Assembly: GCA_964464375.1 (NCBI GenBank)
Contig: CAYXFU010000003.1
Location: 62,001 to 126,000, forward strand
Reading direction: 5' to 3'
Length of the DNA stretch: 64,000 nt
Source of the DNA: CAIOZA01 sp964464375
Lineage (GTDB): Bacteria; Bacteroidota; Ignavibacteria; Kapaibacteriales; UBA2268
The notes below the pieces were generated by a model. The model was not told the origin of the DNA and did no database searches. It worked only from the letters and a program-made list of their open reading frames with translations. The translations under genes were made by a program, and so were the position numbers. This document shows positions 43,176 through 52,424 of this stretch, one piece after another (position 1 is the first letter of the stretch; each line of letters opens with the position of its first letter).

Positions 43176-44828
43176 TCATCTTAAGTTATTTATTAAATAG
43201 ACTTCTGACTTATTGTCTTCTTCCGGCAACGCTTGATAAACTCCGCTTAATTGATGTATTAGCCTTGGAATTTCAGTACAACCAAGCATATTAACTTTTG
43301 CAATTTGATTATCACGCAATTTTGGAGCGAAACTATCATATAAATCCTCAATCTCGTCCTCAGCAATTTGAAAAGTTAAACTAACATAGTCATATATCTC
43401 TTGATGGAATTTTGCAAATTCCTTATAACTTGTAAGTTGTTTAACAATAACTTCATCAAATACCTTGAGAGTCTCACACAATGTTTCAGGAGAAAAGCCT
43501 TCTGACCATCTTTGATGTGTTATTTTGTCTATATATTCCAGAAAAAGTGACCTGTCACTACTTCTTATAGTCGCAAGAATCAAATGATAAATAGTGCAAG
43601 AATAAGTCTTAAAATCAACTAACGGTATTTGCTTATATTGATTAAACTTCAAATCCGGGTCTTCATCCAATATATATTTATTTATTTTGAATAAAATAGT
43701 GTCCTTTTGTTCTGACATTTTTTCATAGATAATAAAATTTGCTCTTTTTGCAATTCTCTTTAGTGCGGCTTCATTTCTTAAATGCCATTCACCCGGATGG
43801 CTTTTCATTTTTTCCAGAATGAACAACAGTCTTCTCGAAATGTTATACCGGGATGTTGGCTTCCAATCAAGAACTCTCTGAGTATAAGAAGAATCAACAT
43901 TAAGAATTTTGTCGATATAATTTATCATCCACAATTTTTCAAAAGTTTCCGAAGTGGAAATTCTGAAGACATTGAAGCATCGATTCAAAATCAACGCCGG
44001 TAAAGCCAGAAGCTCAGGCAAATAGATAGGTTTTTTTGACTTACCAAAGAAGTAACCTGTCGATAGTTCATAAATTGAATTGTGTGATGTTGATAAATTG
44101 GGACTGCAATTATACACATCATAATCAGGCAGTTCCTTATGTTTGTCGATTATTTTGCAAAACAATAGACATAAATCTCTTATATGTACATATGGAATTG
44201 CAGAAATTCCTTTGCCGGCAATTATTCTTGAATCGAAATTTTTGGAAAGCCATCTCATCAGGAATTTATAAAGAGGTGCATACTCGCACCAATCGCTAAA
44301 CACAGCCGCAAATCTAACAACAGAACATGGAAAGAATTTAGAATATTGCATCAATAACTCTTCCCCTGCCTTTTTGCTCCTGGCATAATGATAATCTGCA
44401 TCGGGAGATGATTTTTCTGTTACAGCTTCGCTAGTCTTGGGGAATTTACATGCTGCTATTGAGCTTGCAAAAATAAATCTTTTGATGTTGAGTCTGGATG
44501 CCAATTCCAGCATGTTTTTCGTTCCATCAATATTGACACTTTGATAAGCTGAATTGTACTTATATGTAAAATCATAGTATGCAGCTAAATGGAAGATATA
44601 ATCAATTCCACCTTGCGATTGAATATAATCAATTGCATCATTCAATCTTGACTTATTTGTGATATCGCATTGAATCCAATGTAGATTTCTATGGTAAGAT
44701 ATATTTGATTCCTTGATTGATCGTCTTGCTATTGCATAAACAGTAAAATTTTCTATCATCATCTCTATCAAATGACTACCTACAAATCCACTGGCTCCGG
44801 TTATTAATATCGATGGTAGCTTGTTCAC
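43176..44828 (-). CDS. NAD-dependent epimerase/dehydratase fused to a helical C-terminal domain
   Basis: About 550 residues. Residues 1-320 form an extended SDR: ILITGASGFVGSHLIE at the N-terminus, FHLAAYYDF, and the catalytic YHYARSKKAG. The C-terminal about 230 residues are predicted mostly helical, acidic and hydrophilic with no family I recognise. I chose a GTG (complement of 44826-44828) because AGGAAG precedes it and it lies 13 bp after the previous gene; a longer frame would begin at 44888 inside that gene. The membrane protein upstream is probably in the same unit. Substrate unknown. Confidence 0.75.
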   Translation of the reverse strand: MNKLPSILITGASGFVGSHLIEMMIENFTVYAIARRSIKESNISYHRNLHWIQCDITNKSRLNDAIDYIQSQGGIDYIFHLAAYYDFTYKYNSAYQSVNIDGTKNMLELASRLNIKRFIFASSIAACKFPKTSEAVTEKSSPDADYHYARSKKAGEELLMQYSKFFPCSVVRFAAVFSDWCEYAPLYKFLMRWLSKNFDSRIIAGKGISAIPYVHIRDLCLLFCKIIDKHKELPDYDVYNCSPNLSTSHNSIYELSTGYFFGKSKKPIYLPELLALPALILNRCFNVFRISTSETFEKLWMINYIDKILNVDSSYTQRVLDWKPTSRYNISRRLLFILEKMKSHPGEWHLRNEAALKRIAKRANFIIYEKMSEQKDTILFKINKYILDEDPDLKFNQYKQIPLVDFKTYSCTIYHLILATIRSSDRSLFLEYIDKITHQRWSEGFSPETLCETLKVFDEVIVKQLTSYKEFAKFHQEIYDYVSLTFQIAEDEIEDLYDSFAPKLRDNQIAKVNMLGCTEIPRLIHQLSGVYQALPEEDNKSEVYLINNLR

Positions 44829-44841
44829 AATCTTCCTACCT

Positions 44842-45237
44842 TCAATCTTGATTGCATTTAATGAAAAGTTTGTACAAGATAAAAGCAATTATACACATTA
44901 AGAAATCAATAATTCCAGAAAAAAGAATTAACCAATTTGTACTTCCGAAAGTAAAGTACAGTAACAAAAATAATGTAGCGCAAAGCTTAACAATAATTGT
45001 AAAAATCACCATACTCTCAAATTTCTTTAAGCTAATCGCAGGCATAGTATAGCCAAAAGCCATGACAATATGAAAGACACCTCCCTGGATTTGAAAGAAA
45101 TGCTCTGGTGAGGGTTTAAATCCGAAAAGAATTCTAATGTCATTAGTTACAAGAATTAGTCCTATCCCCACCAGAAATGAATGAAGTGCCATTACCCAGA
45201 GGAATATTCGTAGTAATATGTCCAATTTAAGCTTCAT
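44842..45237 (-). CDS. Small four-helix membrane protein
   Basis: About 131 residues with four hydrophobic segments and a FKPSPEHFFQIQGGVFHIVMAF loop region, similar in layout to DUF4345-like small membrane proteins. I chose the ATG at 45237 (MKLKLDILLRIFLW); a longer frame begins at 45327 but adds an unlikely N-terminus. It lies 13 bp before the SDR fusion gene and is probably co-transcribed. Function unknown. Confidence 0.6.
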   Translation of the reverse strand: MKLKLDILLRIFLWVMALHSFLVGIGLILVTNDIRILFGFKPSPEHFFQIQGGVFHIVMAFGYTMPAISLKKFESMVIFTIIVKLCATLFLLLYFTFGSTNWLILFSGIIDFLMCIIAFILYKLFIKCNQD

Positions 45238-45553
45238 AATATCACTTTCAAAATTAGGGAGTTGAAGCCACGTTAATTTAACTATAAGTATCATCATTTG
45301 CAAGCACCGTATCATCTTTTTTATCAATGTGTTAGAAGAATTCTTGCAAAATATTTACAGCTAACATTTACCCTAAATTTGTCAAAATACTTCAAAAAAA
45401 TGTTTACATGTATAATGTTTCAATTTTTTTTGAAAAACTTTTTTTAACTCCTGTGATTCAATGAGATTTTTACTCAATTTTATATATTATATTTAAAACA
45501 TTACTCAACTATCCTTAAATTTGTATTATCGTAATCATACTAAAGAAATAAAA

Positions 45554-46744
45554 ATGACAACAGACGAAAATAAATTTGAGATGATAGCCAAGACTTCGTT
45601 CGCTTTGGAGCAGGTTCTGGCTGATGAACTGGAAACTATCGGTGCAGAAGATATCGAAGTGCTGAACCGTGCTGTGTCCTTCAAGGGCACTAAGGAAACT
45701 ATGTACCGTGCTAATCTTGAACTACGTACGGCTCTTAGGATTCTGAAACCTATTTACTCTTTCCGTGTACGCGATGAGGTGGAGCTTTACAAAGAAACAA
45801 AACGATTCGATTGGGATCAATACCTGACTCCCAATACAACTTTTGCTATCAACTCTGCAGTTCACTCAGAAAATTTCAATCATGCCAACTATGTGGCTCT
45901 GAAAGTCAAGGACGCAATCGTTGACCAACTGCGGACGGTTTACGGCCGCCGTCCCGATGTCGAGCTGGAGAATCCCGATCTGAGGCTACACGTACACATC
46001 AGCGACGAGAAATGCACTATCTCTCTGGACAGCTCCGGCAATTCACTGCACAAACGTGGCTATAGAATTGGTCAGGGTTTGGCTCCTATCAACGAAGTTC
46101 TCGCCGCTGGAATGATCCTCCTCACCGGATGGAACGGTCAGTCAAACTTTGTCGATCCAATGTGCGGTTCTGGTACTTTCCTGATGGAAGCAGCAACAAT
46201 CGCCTACAACATTGCACCGGGAATTAAGATCAATGATTTTGGATTCATGCGTTGGAAAGACTGGGACGAAAGCCTTTGGAAGAAAATTGTTGCAGATGCC
46301 AAAAGCCGCGAGAGAGAATTTGATTATCAAATTATGGGGTTCGACGAATCAACTAAAGCTATCAACACTGCCAAAGATAATATAAAGAATGCCGAGCTTG
46401 GCTGGAAGATACTTTTGAAAGCCAGTAAACTTCAGGACTTAACGCCGGAAGTCCTTCCCGATGGAGGACTTGTGATGATCAATCCACCTTATGGCATTAG
46501 GCTTAACATAACCGATACGGAAAGACTTTATAAGGCAATCGGCGATGCACTCAAGCAAAATTTCCTCGGGTTCAGTGCCTGGATTATCTCATCAAATAAA
46601 GAAGCTTTGAAGTATATCGGACTCAAAACCTCACGCAAACTCCAGCTATATAATGGATCGCTTGAATGCAAGTTCCACAACTACCAGATATACAAAGGCT
46701 CGAAAAAGGCGAAATACCAGCAGGAAGGGGAAAAGGAGAATTAA
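45554..46744 (+). CDS. THUMP-domain class I RNA methyltransferase (RlmL-like)
   Basis: About 396 residues that methylate rRNA, probably a 23S guanine N2 position. The N-terminal THUMP domain spans about residues 1-160 (EMIAKTSFALEQVLADEL, then LELRTALRILKPIY). The Rossmann methyltransferase part has FVDPMCGSGTFLMEAA (SAM site) and the catalytic NPPYGIR. I chose the ATG at 45554; an upstream one adds an unlikely leader. The last 38 codons occur again at 47542-47656 after a toxin-antitoxin cassette, so this 3' end is either the original or the replacement copy. Confidence 0.9.
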   Translation: MTTDENKFEMIAKTSFALEQVLADELETIGAEDIEVLNRAVSFKGTKETMYRANLELRTALRILKPIYSFRVRDEVELYKETKRFDWDQYLTPNTTFAINSAVHSENFNHANYVALKVKDAIVDQLRTVYGRRPDVELENPDLRLHVHISDEKCTISLDSSGNSLHKRGYRIGQGLAPINEVLAAGMILLTGWNGQSNFVDPMCGSGTFLMEAATIAYNIAPGIKINDFGFMRWKDWDESLWKKIVADAKSREREFDYQIMGFDESTKAINTAKDNIKNAELGWKILLKASKLQDLTPEVLPDGGLVMINPPYGIRLNITDTERLYKAIGDALKQNFLGFSAWIISSNKEALKYIGLKTSRKLQLYNGSLECKFHNYQIYKGSKKAKYQQEGEKEN

Positions 46745-46841
46745 TATTATCTACTTCTCCACTTTTTTGAAGCGATTTGCGTCCAATGAAAAGAAGTTTG
46801 CATGCTGATATTTTTGAAATGAACTTATTATTTCACGATCG

Positions 46842-47318
46842 ATGGAAAAGCAAAAAGTATATATTGAAACAACTGTTATTAGCTACTTAACAGCTAAACC
46901 AAGTAGGGATTTAGTTGTTGCCGCACAACAAGAACTAACACGTTTTTGGTGGGAATCCGAGAAAGACAATTACAAGATATTTATTTCAGAATCAGTAATA
47001 AACGAAGCAAGTGCAGGAGATAGTACTGCCTCAGAATTGAGACTAAAAATTTGCGAGAATATTCCTTCCTTGGATATAGATAAAAGAGTCTTAGAATTAA
47101 CAAAGATAATTTTATCTTCAGGAATAATTCCTCAGAAGGCTGCTGAAGATGCTTTGCACATTTCAATCGCAACTGTACATAATATCGATTTTATTCTTAC
47201 TTGGAATTGTAAACATATTGCAAATGCAAATATTAATAATCAACTTAGGAAGATAATAACTCAAATCGGTTATGAAATGCCTGTCATTTGTACGCCAAAT
47301 GAACTAATTATGGAGTAA
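46842..47318 (+). CDS. PIN-domain toxin (VapC-like)
   Basis: A 158-residue PIN-fold RNase. Acidic residues lie at the expected places: E9 in VYIETTVISYL, E50/E55 in FISESVINEA, D103 in AEDALHIS, and a TWNCKHIAN end strand. E instead of D at the first site is typical of this sub-family. The short gene 3 bp downstream is probably its antitoxin, which is the reverse of the usual VapBC order. The pair lies between two copies of the methyltransferase 3' end and is likely a mobile cassette. Confidence 0.85.
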   Translation: MEKQKVYIETTVISYLTAKPSRDLVVAAQQELTRFWWESEKDNYKIFISESVINEASAGDSTASELRLKICENIPSLDIDKRVLELTKIILSSGIIPQKAAEDALHISIATVHNIDFILTWNCKHIANANINNQLRKIITQIGYEMPVICTPNELIME

Positions 47319-47321
47319 TCT

Positions 47322-47531
47322 ATGTGGAATGACCCAATTGTTGACGAAGTACGCAAAGCTCGAGAAGATCATGCAGCCAAATTTAATTACGATATTGATG
47401 CCATAATTCAAGATCTTCGAGAAAAACAGAACAACTCATTGCGATCTTTAGTGACTTACAAAGATGGGAAATATGTTGATGCAGAACTACTTGACCATAT
47501 ATCAAAAGAGATGGTCGAAAGTTCCTCGTGA
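47322..47531 (+). CDS. Probable antitoxin partner of the PIN protein
   Basis: A 69-residue acidic protein with DPIVDEVRKAREDHAAKFNYD, a pattern common in small genes directly beside VapC-type PIN toxins. The mid-part IDAIIQDLREKQ is helical and could wrap the toxin. It starts 3 bp after the toxin stop. No DNA-binding domain is obvious. Confidence 0.75.
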   Translation: MWNDPIVDEVRKAREDHAAKFNYDIDAIIQDLREKQNNSLRSLVTYKDGKYVDAELLDHISKEMVESSS

Positions 47532-47541
47532 AAGTAAATTT

Positions 47542-47656
47542 AACCTCACGCAAACTCCAGCTATATAATGGATCGCTTGAATGCAAGTTCCACAACTACC
47601 AGATTTACAAAGGCTCCAAGAAAGCGAAGTACCAGCTGGAGAAGGATAAAGAATAA
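47542..47656 (+). pseudogene. Duplicate 3' end of the RNA methyltransferase gene
   Basis: Bases 47542-47604 are identical over 63 bp to 46627-46689 in the methyltransferase gene. Beyond that the frame encodes the same residues with mostly synonymous differences (TCG/TCC, AAA/AAG) and ends YQLEKDKE rather than YQQEGEKEN. There is no start codon of its own. It is a 38-codon tail left behind the toxin-antitoxin insertion. Confidence 0.9.
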
Positions 47657-47993
47657 GAGCATATGAGTGTTAACTTATAAAACTCAGTAAATTTACAACT
47701 TTCTATCGGATTCACATCGAAAGTCTGCATCAACAGATTTCACGAGAATGGCAAATCCTTTTTTCGAAAATCTCAAAATTGACAATCAGCAGCCAAATAA
47801 AAAATATATTATAAAACATATTGCTATATTCTCTGAGGAATGTTATCAGTACAATACGAGTTAACTCTTTGATAATTAAGAAATACATTAATCGAAACAA
47901 TATTTGAGGCTAAACTAAAAATAATATTAGGATATAATTATTTTATTTATTATTTTTTCCTAAATATTTTTCCAATTTTCTTTGGAGTCTGTT
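47657..47993. other. Intergenic region before the repeat-rich secreted protein
   Basis: 337 bp of AT-rich sequence with no recognisable gene. Its right end holds a GGAG ribosome-binding site for the next gene. Confidence 0.5.
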
Positions 47994-48821
47994 ATGAAAC
48001 GAATTTTTTTACTCGCAGTATGCTCCTTTATTATTGTTTCAGCATTTGTTCTAGAGGCTCAAATTACAGACAGTAAAGCCATTCCTAACAAATTTCCTTA
48101 TTGCCATAAAGGTACGTTAGTCTGGTTAAACATTTTTGCAATACCATCACATGTAGCGCATGGCGATGTACCTGCAGTAATGAATGCCGCCGGACAATGG
48201 GTGTGTCCGCCATGCTCTCCAACAATTAAACATCCAAAAACTTTCTGTCCAGATGGAACTCCCCAGAAATGGTATTGGGATGTCACAAGTTGCCAGTGGG
48301 TTCCAAGAGATTGTTGTCCTAAACCAACTTACAAACATCCAAAGACATTTTGTCCGGATGGAACTCTTCAGCAATGGACCTGGGATCAAAGTATATGTAA
48401 ATGGATACCTATAGATTGTTGCCTAAAACCAACTTATAACCATCCACAGACGACTTGTCCAGATGGTACTCTTCAAAATTGGTATTGGGATGCAACAATA
48501 TGTAAATGGATTGCAAAGGATTGCTGTCCTCAACCAACCTATAACCATGAAGACACTAAATGTCCTGATGGAACACCCCAACAATGGACTTGGGATCCAA
48601 CCATTTGCAAGTGGATACCAAAAGATTGTTGTGATCCGAACACCACTCCTAAGCCTGATTGTCCAGCTGGGATGATTTGCTGCTGGGATTGGGATGCAGC
48701 AAATTGCAGGTGGATGATGGTACCTTGTACATTCCCACCATGTAATCCGAATGATCCGACTCAATCACCATGTGATTGTACATTACCGGATGGAACAATT
48801 ATACATTGTCCTCCAAATTAA
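47994..48821 (+). CDS. Secreted Cys/Trp-rich tandem-repeat protein
   Basis: About 275 residues: signal peptide (MKRIFLLAVCSFIIVSAFVL), then PYCHKGTLVWLN with AHGD, a motif seen at the start of some exported FCB proteins. Four 35-37-residue repeats (residues 80-221) each contain CPDGT, a W-WD core, CKW and DCC; a fifth is partial (CCWDWDAANCRW). The end is Cys/Pro-rich with DCTLPDG. The regular CC pairs suggest disulfides and a rod-like surface protein. I do not recognise the repeat family. The start was chosen at the ATG with GGAG 6 bases before it. Confidence 0.8.
   Translation: MKRIFLLAVCSFIIVSAFVLEAQITDSKAIPNKFPYCHKGTLVWLNIFAIPSHVAHGDVPAVMNAAGQWVCPPCSPTIKHPKTFCPDGTPQKWYWDVTSCQWVPRDCCPKPTYKHPKTFCPDGTLQQWTWDQSICKWIPIDCCLKPTYNHPQTTCPDGTLQNWYWDATICKWIAKDCCPQPTYNHEDTKCPDGTPQQWTWDPTICKWIPKDCCDPNTTPKPDCPAGMICCWDWDAANCRWMMVPCTFPPCNPNDPTQSPCDCTLPDGTIIHCPPN
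48231..48656 (+). repeat. Tandem 105-bp coding repeats
   Basis: Four in-frame units of about 105 bp (the last longer) encode the 35-residue CPDGT-DCC repeats. DNA similarity between units is high enough for recombination to change copy number. Confidence 0.8.
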
Positions 48822-49251
48822 GATTTTAAATTCGTCCGGCGGCATGTCTGTATAACCTGCCGCTTGCGGCTAGATTATTGGAAAACTTGCAATTTTGCGT
48901 TTTTCTACAAAATCCCTTGATATTTATCAGTGTAACAAACTGTTTTATCAAGGGATTTTTATAATTGATTCCGAAAATATGAAAACCAAGAGACAATAAA
49001 TATAAAGGTCATGGATAATATGGATAAATAATACAAGAGAGTACTAATGTTTATTTCTCCACTTATAAAGTCCGATTTCCAATCAATTCACCATTTGTAA
49101 ACTTTCATATTAAGAAATCTTCCTCTAATTATTCCTTCATCTGGAATTATTGAATTTTATTCCTGGAAATCCTTGTCTGAATAAAACGAAAATCAAAATC
49201 AAACCAATCTATCACTCCATAAATATGAGATGAACTTGTAGAAAAAAAGTT
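48822..49251. other. Intergenic region between convergent genes
   Basis: Besides the terminator at 48909-48960 it has a GCGGCA/TGCCGC inverted repeat (about 48840-48865). No gene is seen in the remaining AT-rich part. Confidence 0.5.
48909..48960 (+). terminator. Hairpin terminator after the tandem-repeat protein gene
   Basis: AAAATCCCTTGATA pairs with TATCAAGGGATTTT with a 23-base loop, then a short T run. Confidence 0.75.
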
Positions 49252-50826
49252 CTACTTCGTGATCGTAAAATCCCACGTAAGCGTATATTTGAGTGGCATT
49301 CTTATCAATATATCTGTATTAATACTAAACATCGTAATACTATCTATTCCATGATAAACTCCATTAATACGGTCGGGCTGGGCCGGGTCCATCTTGCCCA
49401 TTAACTTACCACCACCAAATCCACCGAAACCCTGGATAAAATAGTATGCAAATGGTATAGGTGTCTGATTCGTGTAGGTTTCAGGCGGTGGATTGTTGCA
49501 ATAGCCTGAATACTCTTTTTTTGACGTTGTTGTTGCAGCTGTCAAACTCGTTGATGGACCTAATTGAATAATGTATGAGTCGTCCGCACCGATCGTTAAT
49601 CCGGCACCAGTGATCTGCAAGCCAGGTGAGGCACTGGAGAATGTTTGTGTCGTAGTTTCTTTGTCCGTTACCCATCTATCCTTTACAGCATCGCAAATAT
49701 AAGTATAGGTTTTCTCGTGAACTGAGACCCAGTTTGCTGTTCCTTTGAATCCAGCATCATTCCAGTTCGCAGTACGATCAACTCCACCTTCAAATTCAAC
49801 TTTGGACAGATTGTACTCTAAATTGGCAGATCCTTCTTCTGTCTTAGTCTGCTTATATCCACTATTCGGTGAATAAGTTCGAGTACCGCTTATCGATGCC
49901 GTAAGAGATATTCTTCCGCTTACTCCTATTGGAAATATTCTGAATACATTATAGTCACCTAAATTCCATCCGCCTTTACCCGTAGTAAGTGCTTCTGCAA
50001 AAGAGAGCAGTCTCGGACCATGAGTCGGCGAAAGGTTATTATTACACCCGGGCGAATGAGGAGTGCCGTTAGATTGAAGTAACGATCCACAAAGGTAAAT
50101 TCCCACATGTGAACCCCATAAAATAATGTCGCCATCTTCCAGACTCCCTTGTGGGAGTTGCTGCATATTCTTCATTTGTAAATATTTATAGTCTGCTGAA
50201 GTTCTGAATGCCTCTGTCCATTTTGGCGCATCAGTAATTTCTTCTACGAAGAAATTATACTTTGGTACAACAGGTGGCAAATTTGCAGCTTGAGTCATAG
50301 CCCATATCATACCCGAGCAATCAAGTCCATATATTGATAAATCCTTACATTGACCTGTAACACCGGGAGGAATTTGTCGTTTGTCATAGTCTTTCGAACC
50401 CCAACTGTAAGCCAATCCTGTTTGAGCAGGTTGATTGCTACCGGCAGAAGGATGGGTATGTTTGCTGTCATCCACTAAATAGAATCCCATGGTGTACATC
50501 CTTGCTAAAAACAGACATTTCTGAAGACTTGGGGAAAGAGTAGTCAGATTATTTCCACCCAAAAAACTGTATTTGTTTAAAAAGGTAGGGTCATTTTCTT
50601 GTAGAAATGTACGAACATCCTGCCCATTCTCAAGGATAATGTCCTCTAGTCGAAAAGATGTGTCTTTAACGGTTTCTAAAAAATTCGACTGAGCTTCGGT
50701 TAAAGGTACATCTTCTGTTATAGTATTAGGATTTGTAGGGTTCGATTTATCTTTACAGGAAACCAAAAAAAACATGCCCGCAATACAGATTGCTAAAGCT
50801 GCTAATAGTAGAATGGCGTTTTTCAT
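49252..50826 (-). CDS. Lipoprotein with NlpC/P60-like domain
   Basis: About 524 residues starting MKNAILLLAALAIC with lipobox FFLVSC. The middle third holds a papain-like NlpC/P60 signature: catalytic C in YGLDCSGMIWAM and histidine in IILWGSHVGIYL. The C-terminal part is a beta-sandwich with repeated threonine-rich strands and no known family. I chose the ATG at 50826 over an upstream one at 50901, which would bury the signal peptide. It may cut peptidoglycan stem peptides at the outer membrane; that is inference. Confidence 0.75.
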   Translation of the reverse strand: MKNAILLLAALAICIAGMFFLVSCKDKSNPTNPNTITEDVPLTEAQSNFLETVKDTSFRLEDIILENGQDVRTFLQENDPTFLNKYSFLGGNNLTTLSPSLQKCLFLARMYTMGFYLVDDSKHTHPSAGSNQPAQTGLAYSWGSKDYDKRQIPPGVTGQCKDLSIYGLDCSGMIWAMTQAANLPPVVPKYNFFVEEITDAPKWTEAFRTSADYKYLQMKNMQQLPQGSLEDGDIILWGSHVGIYLCGSLLQSNGTPHSPGCNNNLSPTHGPRLLSFAEALTTGKGGWNLGDYNVFRIFPIGVSGRISLTASISGTRTYSPNSGYKQTKTEEGSANLEYNLSKVEFEGGVDRTANWNDAGFKGTANWVSVHEKTYTYICDAVKDRWVTDKETTTQTFSSASPGLQITGAGLTIGADDSYIIQLGPSTSLTAATTTSKKEYSGYCNNPPPETYTNQTPIPFAYYFIQGFGGFGGGKLMGKMDPAQPDRINGVYHGIDSITMFSINTDILIRMPLKYTLTWDFTITK

Positions 50827-51141
50827 AATATTTGACTTTAACCCCCTACTCGTTTGGCTTTTCGGATACGCCCCGTTTGATAAGTGGTAACTGGTCTCCA
50901 CTTTTGAGTAAAATTATAAAGTTAGCTTTGGGTAAATAAGAACAATAATATTATATTCATCTATTTATATTACTAATTTAACAAATAACTTAACAATATC
51001 TAAGAAAATATTTAAGGTACAGAATATTGCCGTCAAAATATTATTTATCAATTACACTTAATTACTCCGATTTGTTTAGTATTGATATATTCCATAATTT
51101 TATTATTGAATAATGTTTAACTTTCAAAAAAGACAGAAATT
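50827..51141. other. Divergent intergenic spacer
   Basis: 315 bp, AT-rich, between two divergent lipoprotein genes. I see no gene and no clear promoter pair. Confidence 0.5.
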
Positions 51142-51669
51142 ATGAGAACGATCTTAGTAATTGGAATAGCATTTCTTTTTGTACTAACAGCCTGCAACAA
51201 GCCTACAGAAGAGATTAAGCCAGTAGCGAATGTTATGAAAACTGTTAGTTATGATGAACTTTACAGTAACACATTCGATGCTCCCAAAGGAAAAGTAATT
51301 GTCGAAGGCTTATGTGTTCACGTTTGCAAGCACAGCGGCAAGAAGATATTCGTTATTGGAACCGATCCGAACAAGAAAATCCAGATCTATGCAGGAGAAG
51401 GACTTTCGGGGTTTCCACCCGATATCGAAGGCTCTAAGGTTAGAGTTGTAGGTATTCTCGAAGAAGAAAAACTCGACATGAAGTATGTTCAGGAGATGGA
51501 AGCCGATCTTGTTGCTGAAGAAAAAGAGCAGGCTAAATTAACTACAAAATCATGCGTTTTCGAAGACGAGATGAAGAAAATCAATGATCTGAAGGAGAAA
51601 ATCTCGAAGAGCCCCAAAGGATATTTTTCACTTTATTCGATGACTAGTACTGAATACAAGAAACTTTAA
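51142..51669 (+). CDS. Lipoprotein with OB-fold-like domain
   Basis: A 175-residue lipoprotein (LTAC lipobox). The mature part begins with VSYDELYSNTFDAPKGKVIVEG and has CVHVCKHSGKKIFVIG, resembling DUF4920/BOF-type OB folds that carry a VC-x-HSGKK loop. The two cysteines and histidine could bind a metal. The C-terminus is helical and charged. It is followed after 12 bp by a PepSY-associated membrane protein, an arrangement that suggests a shared metal or redox task. Confidence 0.7.
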   Translation: MRTILVIGIAFLFVLTACNKPTEEIKPVANVMKTVSYDELYSNTFDAPKGKVIVEGLCVHVCKHSGKKIFVIGTDPNKKIQIYAGEGLSGFPPDIEGSKVRVVGILEEEKLDMKYVQEMEADLVAEEKEQAKLTTKSCVFEDEMKKINDLKEKISKSPKGYFSLYSMTSTEYKKL

Positions 51670-51681
51670 CCTACAAATAAT

Positions 51682-52236
51682 ATGAATTTATATAAGCTAA
51701 ACCGGATTCTGCACAGAGATTTCGGCTATTTCTATATTGGTTTGACAATAATCTATGCCATATCAGGTATTGCAGTCAATCATCGTCAGGACTGGAATCC
51801 GAACTATTCAATAGTTAACCGAGAATTCAAGTACGACAAACCAGTTCAGTACAACAATATTGACATAAAGCAGATAAACGATATTCTGTCTAAGGTTGGT
51901 GAAACCTCCAACTACAAGAATCACTATTTCCCCAAGGACAGCATATTAACTATATTCATCAATGGCGGAAACGTGAAGGTCAATCTCCATACAGGCATCT
52001 GTTCACAGGAAACCATAAGGAAGAGACCTCTTTTCTGGGAAGTAAATTTTCTGCACTATAATCCTGGAGGGCTTTGGACATGGTTTTCCGATATCTTCTG
52101 CGTAATGCTGATATTCCTTGCAATATCGGGGCTATTTATCATTAAAGGCAAAAATGGGTTAAAGTGGCGCGGTACAATACTGGGAGCGATTGGAATTATT
52201 ATTCCGATATTGTTTCTACTGTATTATTTGCTGTAG
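51682..52236 (+). CDS. PepSY-associated TM-helix protein
   Basis: A 184-residue membrane protein. The first helix (FGYFYIGLTIIYAISGIAVNHRQDWNP) with its histidine is the PepSY-associated TM signature; the periplasmic loop precedes two or three more helices (FSDIFCVMLIFLAISGLFII). Such proteins accompany iron or haem reductases and sensors. It forms a pair with the preceding OB-fold lipoprotein. Confidence 0.8.
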   Translation: MNLYKLNRILHRDFGYFYIGLTIIYAISGIAVNHRQDWNPNYSIVNREFKYDKPVQYNNIDIKQINDILSKVGETSNYKNHYFPKDSILTIFINGGNVKVNLHTGICSQETIRKRPLFWEVNFLHYNPGGLWTWFSDIFCVMLIFLAISGLFIIKGKNGLKWRGTILGAIGIIIPILFLLYYLL

Positions 52237-52370
52237 AGGGAGTTGCAGACACAATATTTAATAGCATTGCTACTAGACTTAATGTTAGCCAGCTTCAAAC
52301 TTTCAAGGTGTGCATTACCAAGACTATCGCAATGTTTGGTTTTGAAGTGTTTAAATTTTTTCCCCAAAAA

Positions 52371-52398
52371 AGGCTGTCCCAAATTTCTGAGACAGCCT
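52371..52398. terminator. Bidirectional terminator between PepSY and OmpA genes
   Basis: AGGCTGTC pairs with GACAGCCT; T-rich tracts flank it on both strands, so it can serve both converging units. Confidence 0.85.
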
Positions 52399-52424
52399 AA
52401 TTTTTAATAAAATAGATTAAGTGT

